Source: Rhynchospora pubera (taxonomy: Eukaryota > Streptophyta > Magnoliopsida > Poales > Cyperaceae). Taken from it: a stretch of DNA of 64,000 bases. The stretch is from assembly GCA_028095005.1 (NCBI GenBank), contig CM051463.1:5130295-5194294 (forward strand), in the 5' to 3' direction. Position numbers and translations under genes: made by a program. The notes under the pieces are model-generated. The model saw only the letters and a program-made list of their open reading frames with translations, had not been told where the DNA came from and searched no databases. Shown in pieces: positions 60,861-64,000 of this stretch; within the stretch, counting starts at the first letter, position 1; each line of letters opens with the position of its first letter.

Positions 60861-61548
60861 TATACACCACCACACTTCGGCGAAACGCCGCCTCAAGCTC
60901 TTGAGTCACCGGACAATCGTTGTATCTCTTCACTGGCAACATTTCAACATTTCACCGGACAATCGTTCTGGATTTTTTGAAGAGGTGTGGTTTTCACTGG
61001 ATGGGTTGGGGGTTTTATAAGTTCCAGAGGCGAAGGTGGTTGAAGAGGTACTCCATATTCTTTGAAGGCATCCATGCACTTCCACACTTTCACTATCTGT
61101 GTTCCACCTTATGGCAAGCAAAACAGATAGTTTTGCTGCGACACACCTCAGTCAGATGACCGGCACACCACACCCACATCGATAACAAATCGATTTTTTT
61201 TCGAATTTCTATTAGACTTTATCTCTAATAGCTTTCTTCGAGCGCGTGCAGTTTGATCCTCTCTTTTTTTGGGCACTTCTTGATCTCCAGTTGGATGCTG
61301 TAGGATCTCTTTGTAAGGTGGGCGTACTGCAATCTGCGGCTGGGGTTGGGAGGTACGACAAGAATTCCCAACTCGGTCATTCCTCTCCAGTTTCAACTTC
61401 CTTTGGCTCTCCAATGTTATTCGAGTTAAAAGAAACCCGTAATTAAGGAGTCAACCGCTCCGACCAGAGCATTGTCCGTATGACACAGTGTGGCGAGAAC
61501 AATTTCTTAAGCGGTTGAAGGAACACCACTTGTCCCTGGCAACGTGGG
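60861..61548. other. Unassigned GC-richer sequence
   Basis: The duplicated phrase ACCGGACAATCGTT (near 60909 and 60956) and scattered short frames on both strands are visible, including a basic 88-codon minus-strand frame at 61148-61414. None resembles a known family. Possibly gypsy-derived or an old gene fragment. Confidence 0.35.
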
Positions 61549-63138
61549 TAGGGCTGTCAAAATCGCTCTGTTTCGAACGCTTTCGTTTCATTCCGTCCGA
61601 AACGAAGAGAAAATGAAAGAGTTTTTGCTTCCGTTTCAGCTAACGGAACAGAAACGTAATTGTTTATGGTTTCGTTCAGCTGGACGGAATGGAAACGAAA
61701 CAGCCCAATTTCATTATGTTTTTTAACATTATTACGTCAGCCCGTCTACTTTTGCAGCCCATAATTAATTTTTTAGGCGATACACACGAGATTCTGAGAT
61801 AAGTGAGATACGAGGCTGCCCCTCTCTCTCTTATTTCTCTCTTTTTCTCTGAACCCTAGCACCGCGCCCTCAACCCCACCTCTCTCTCTGATGGCCTCCC
61901 TCACTCTCTCTTCTGCCTCCGCCGGATCTCTCTCTGAGCCGAGCCCCAACCCCAAGTCCCCAACCGAGCACTCTCTCCCTCTACCTAATCCCTCTCCCTT
62001 TTCACTGCCTCACAGCCACTCATCCACCTTAGCCCTCCTCTCAGAACTGAATCATTATCCCCCACTTCTCTTAAAACTGAAGCCCCTTCTTGCCTCAGCC
62101 AGCAGAGAGAAGGTTGTGTTCTCAGATCTATGGTTTGAGCCTGAGAGCCCCATCGCAAGTCCCCTCGACACTTTTTGTTGACTGATTTGGCTAGACTCGA
62201 AGCAGGCGGCGATTGGGTCGTCAGCGGAGGCACCGCGCGGTGGCGATGAGGTGAACCAAAGTTTTATTGAAGATCTAATTAAACGCGTCTTGGATGAGGT
62301 AGAGAGGAAGCCCTTTAAAACTGAAGTAAAAGTTAAATATACGATTCCTCATACCTTCTGGTTTGATTGAGCGAGTTGCAAAATGGTCTTCAATTTCTTT
62401 CAAAAAAGCAATTCTTTCACTAATTGATACTTTCAGCTTTTACATTGAATATTTTTATTCTATTTTTTTATTTTTACCTTTACTTTACATTCTGGTTTTT
62501 ACCTTGTTTTTGGTTTGCAATCTTTCTTCTATTGTATGGTTGACGATGTGGTATGTTGGATTATCTAGATGGTAGATGCTGTATTTTTCTTTTCTACTTC
62601 AAGTGGGTTTTAGTTTTAAGTTCTTTAGTGAGTGGTTTATGTTGGAGATTAGGAAGTCTGTGGTATGATTTTTTGGGTAGCTGTTTAGGTTGAAGAGATG
62701 TTATTTTTTTCTTTCTTTTATTTTGTTTCAGCATTTTTGTAAGTTTCATTTTAACAAAAAAAAAAAATGGGTTGTGTTACTGGTAAGCTTACTGAGTTAC
62801 TGGTAAGCTAGAAACTCAGTACTAATTTGTAATATAAGAAACAATCTAAAAACTCAGTACCAGCTCTTGGAAGAATAATTGTTTGTTTTTAACGGTTTTA
62901 CTGGTAAGCTCATTTTTTTTACTGGTAAGCTAGAAATATTTGGGTGCAAGGCAATTCTTTGAGTAAGATAAATTTTAACGTTTTTCCGTTTTAATCTCAC
63001 GGAATATTAAACGTAAAAAATTTTAGTTACGTTCTAATAACGAAACGTAAGCGGAAGTTAATACTTTTACGTTCAACAAAACGGAACGTACACGAAAGAT
63101 GTTATTTTCGTATGTGTTCTGCACGTTTGACAGCCCTA
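61549..63138. mobile_element. hAT-type element, 1.59 kb, carrying a captured ORF
   Basis: A perfect 13-bp terminal inverted repeat TAGGGCTGTCAAA. Flanking 8-mers AACGTGGG and GGCGTGGG match at 6 of 8, consistent with a mutated hAT duplication. Subterminal zones (61555-61700 and 62970-63110) are rich in CGTTTCG, AACGTAA and ACGGAA motifs. It is a relative of the element at 4887-11227, sharing GCACGTTTGACAG at the right end. No transposase. The middle holds a leader with GAACCCTAG and a coding-like frame. Confidence 0.78.
61891..62368 (+). pseudogene. Captured reading frame with one in-frame TGA, family unknown
   Basis: Begins with ATG after a pyrimidine-rich leader holding GAACCCTAG. Codons 1-96 encode a Ser/Pro-rich peptide (MASLTLSSASAGSLSEPS). 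A TGA at 62179-62181 interrupts, but the same frame then continues for 62 more codons (GGDEVNQSFIEDLIKRVLDE and KPFKTEVKVKYTIPHTFWFD) to a second stop at 62366-62368. Persistence of coding-like sequence in the same frame beyond the stop suggests a captured host gene with one nonsense mutation, possibly with an unspliced end: GAAG|GTAAAAG does not occur, but GAAGTAAAAG is donor-like. I do not recognise the protein. Confidence 0.45.
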
Positions 63139-63168
63139 GGCGTGGGAACTCCATTCGAACTTCTCCAA

Positions 63169-63346
63169 GGCTCCGTTTGGATGCGTTGAGAATAAGATAG
63201 GAAGAAGGAAGAAGGGAAGAAATTTATTGGGAAGGGATAAATTTATTAGGAAGTGTGTAACTTTTGTGAAGAGTTTGAATGGTTATTGGTAAAAAGTGGT
63301 TATTCCTTATTCCTTATTCCGGGAAGAAGCCATCCAAACGGAGTCC
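63169..63346. mobile_element. Small MITE with GGCTCCGTTTGGATG ends
   Basis: The left end GGCTCCGTTTGGATG and the right end, reverse-complemented, GGACTCCGTTTGGATGG match with a one-base gap. Purine-rich and TTATTCC-rich arms lie inside. A clean target duplication could not be fixed (CAA or TCCAA on both sides), so superfamily is open, with PIF/Harbinger-like as the first guess. Confidence 0.6.
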
Positions 63347-64000
63347 AAAAGAGTTCCCGTGAAAGTTCTTATAACTAATTTCTCCCCTCGTCTAAGGTAT
63401 ATGGTTGATACTTTGGTATGAATTAATTCAAAGCGCCTTTCTCTTTGCTCTCTACCCAATCTAAAAGTTTTACAAATTTGAAATATTATATCATCAAAAT
63501 GGCCTATTTTAACCCGCTTCATCTTTTCTCCATTGATATTTGATAGGCCACATGGGATCCTAATACCAAACTCTTTTTTGTCTCCCAAGTCGAGTCTTTC
63601 CCATTCCCACCGGTGAATTACAAATTGTAGCATGTTTAGTGTGTTGACACGGTACAGATCCATGTTACAACGATACGACATGCCACATATACGGCTTTAA
63701 CACTACACGGGTGTGTTGTGTTGGTGTGCCGTGTTAAAATTGAATTATATTGGCAGTTTTAATAAATTAATAAGGTTTAACACGACACAGTTCGATCTGA
63801 CATGACACGTTTACAACACGACACAAGACAGTTCTATATATTTTTTAAAAAATTAAAAAATTCAAAATTAAATATATAGTATAGAAATATTAATGCATTA
63901 TAAAAAAACTAAGATTGATTTGAAATTTCACATATTTTTTAAATTTTTAAATCCAAAATTTTAACATAGCACAAAAATATCAATACATAAGAACTAACAG
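63347..64000. repeat. Repeat-like tail of the window
   Basis: 63600-63840 is dense in ACACGACACG/CGTGTTGTG-type short motifs on both strands (AACACGACACAGTTCG, TACAACACGACACAAGAC), as in subterminal parts of plant DNA transposons. No complete element fits in the window. A 124-codon minus-strand frame (63307-63681) is not convincing as a gene. Confidence 0.4.

Noticed and set aside
63307..63681. 124-codon minus-strand frame
   Set aside because: Begins within the MITE end and shows no recognisable family; treated as chance.

Overview
This is a repeat-dominated window from an angiosperm nuclear genome. It shows spliced introns with GT/AG borders, a plant-type NLR, plant LTR retrotransposon families, telo-box 5' leaders (AAACCCTA) and abundant hAT, Mutator, PIF/Harbinger and Helitron copies. 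The lineage cannot be fixed from sequence alone. Only two substantially intact host genes are visible in 64 kb: a five-exon WD40-like/TolB-type beta-propeller gene (1229-3910, +) and a one-exon NB-ARC-LRR resistance-type gene (45019-48330, -). The NLR lacks its N-terminal coiled-coil exon.

Layout. 1-4530: flank plus the propeller gene. 4531-11328: a three-level nest of DNA transposons, each level proven by its own target-site duplication (a 450-bp hAT MITE, holding a 6.3-kb hAT, holding a 3.0-kb MULE). The two inner elements carry gene-derived pieces. 11544-27736: a 16-kb AT-rich tandem satellite with a monomer of about 172 bp and a clear higher-order repeat of 11 monomers (about 1961 bp). 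27737-30206: short repeats, a PIF/Harbinger MITE and a possible first exon of a mitochondrial-protein gene. 30207-38986: an old Ty1/copia element with matching LTRs, tRNA-iMet primer site and polypurine tract, hollowed out and stuffed with a foldback Harbinger-like element and gypsy-like LTR sequence. 39601-about 42515: a Helitron-like element carrying phosphoenolpyruvate carboxylase exons. 42516-45018: MITEs with perfect TSDs and two tiny retroposon scars. 45019-48330: the NLR. 48933-60860: a retrotransposon graveyard with two diverged Athila/Tat-like elements lacking pol and two solo LTRs in opposite orientation, each with a 5-bp TSD. 61549-63138: a hAT relative of the 4887-11227 element, carrying a captured ORF. 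63139-64000: a small MITE and repeat sequence.

The genes do not form a pathway; the story is structural. The strongest candidate for something not previously described is the satellite: an 11-mer higher-order array with a fourfold-monomer amplification, a 1.5-kb block duplication 5.42 kb apart and a microhomology recombination junction. The transduplication cases (PEPC, a GT14-type glycosyltransferase, two unidentified coding pieces) come next. I found no tRNA, rRNA, CRISPR or operon-like defence system.
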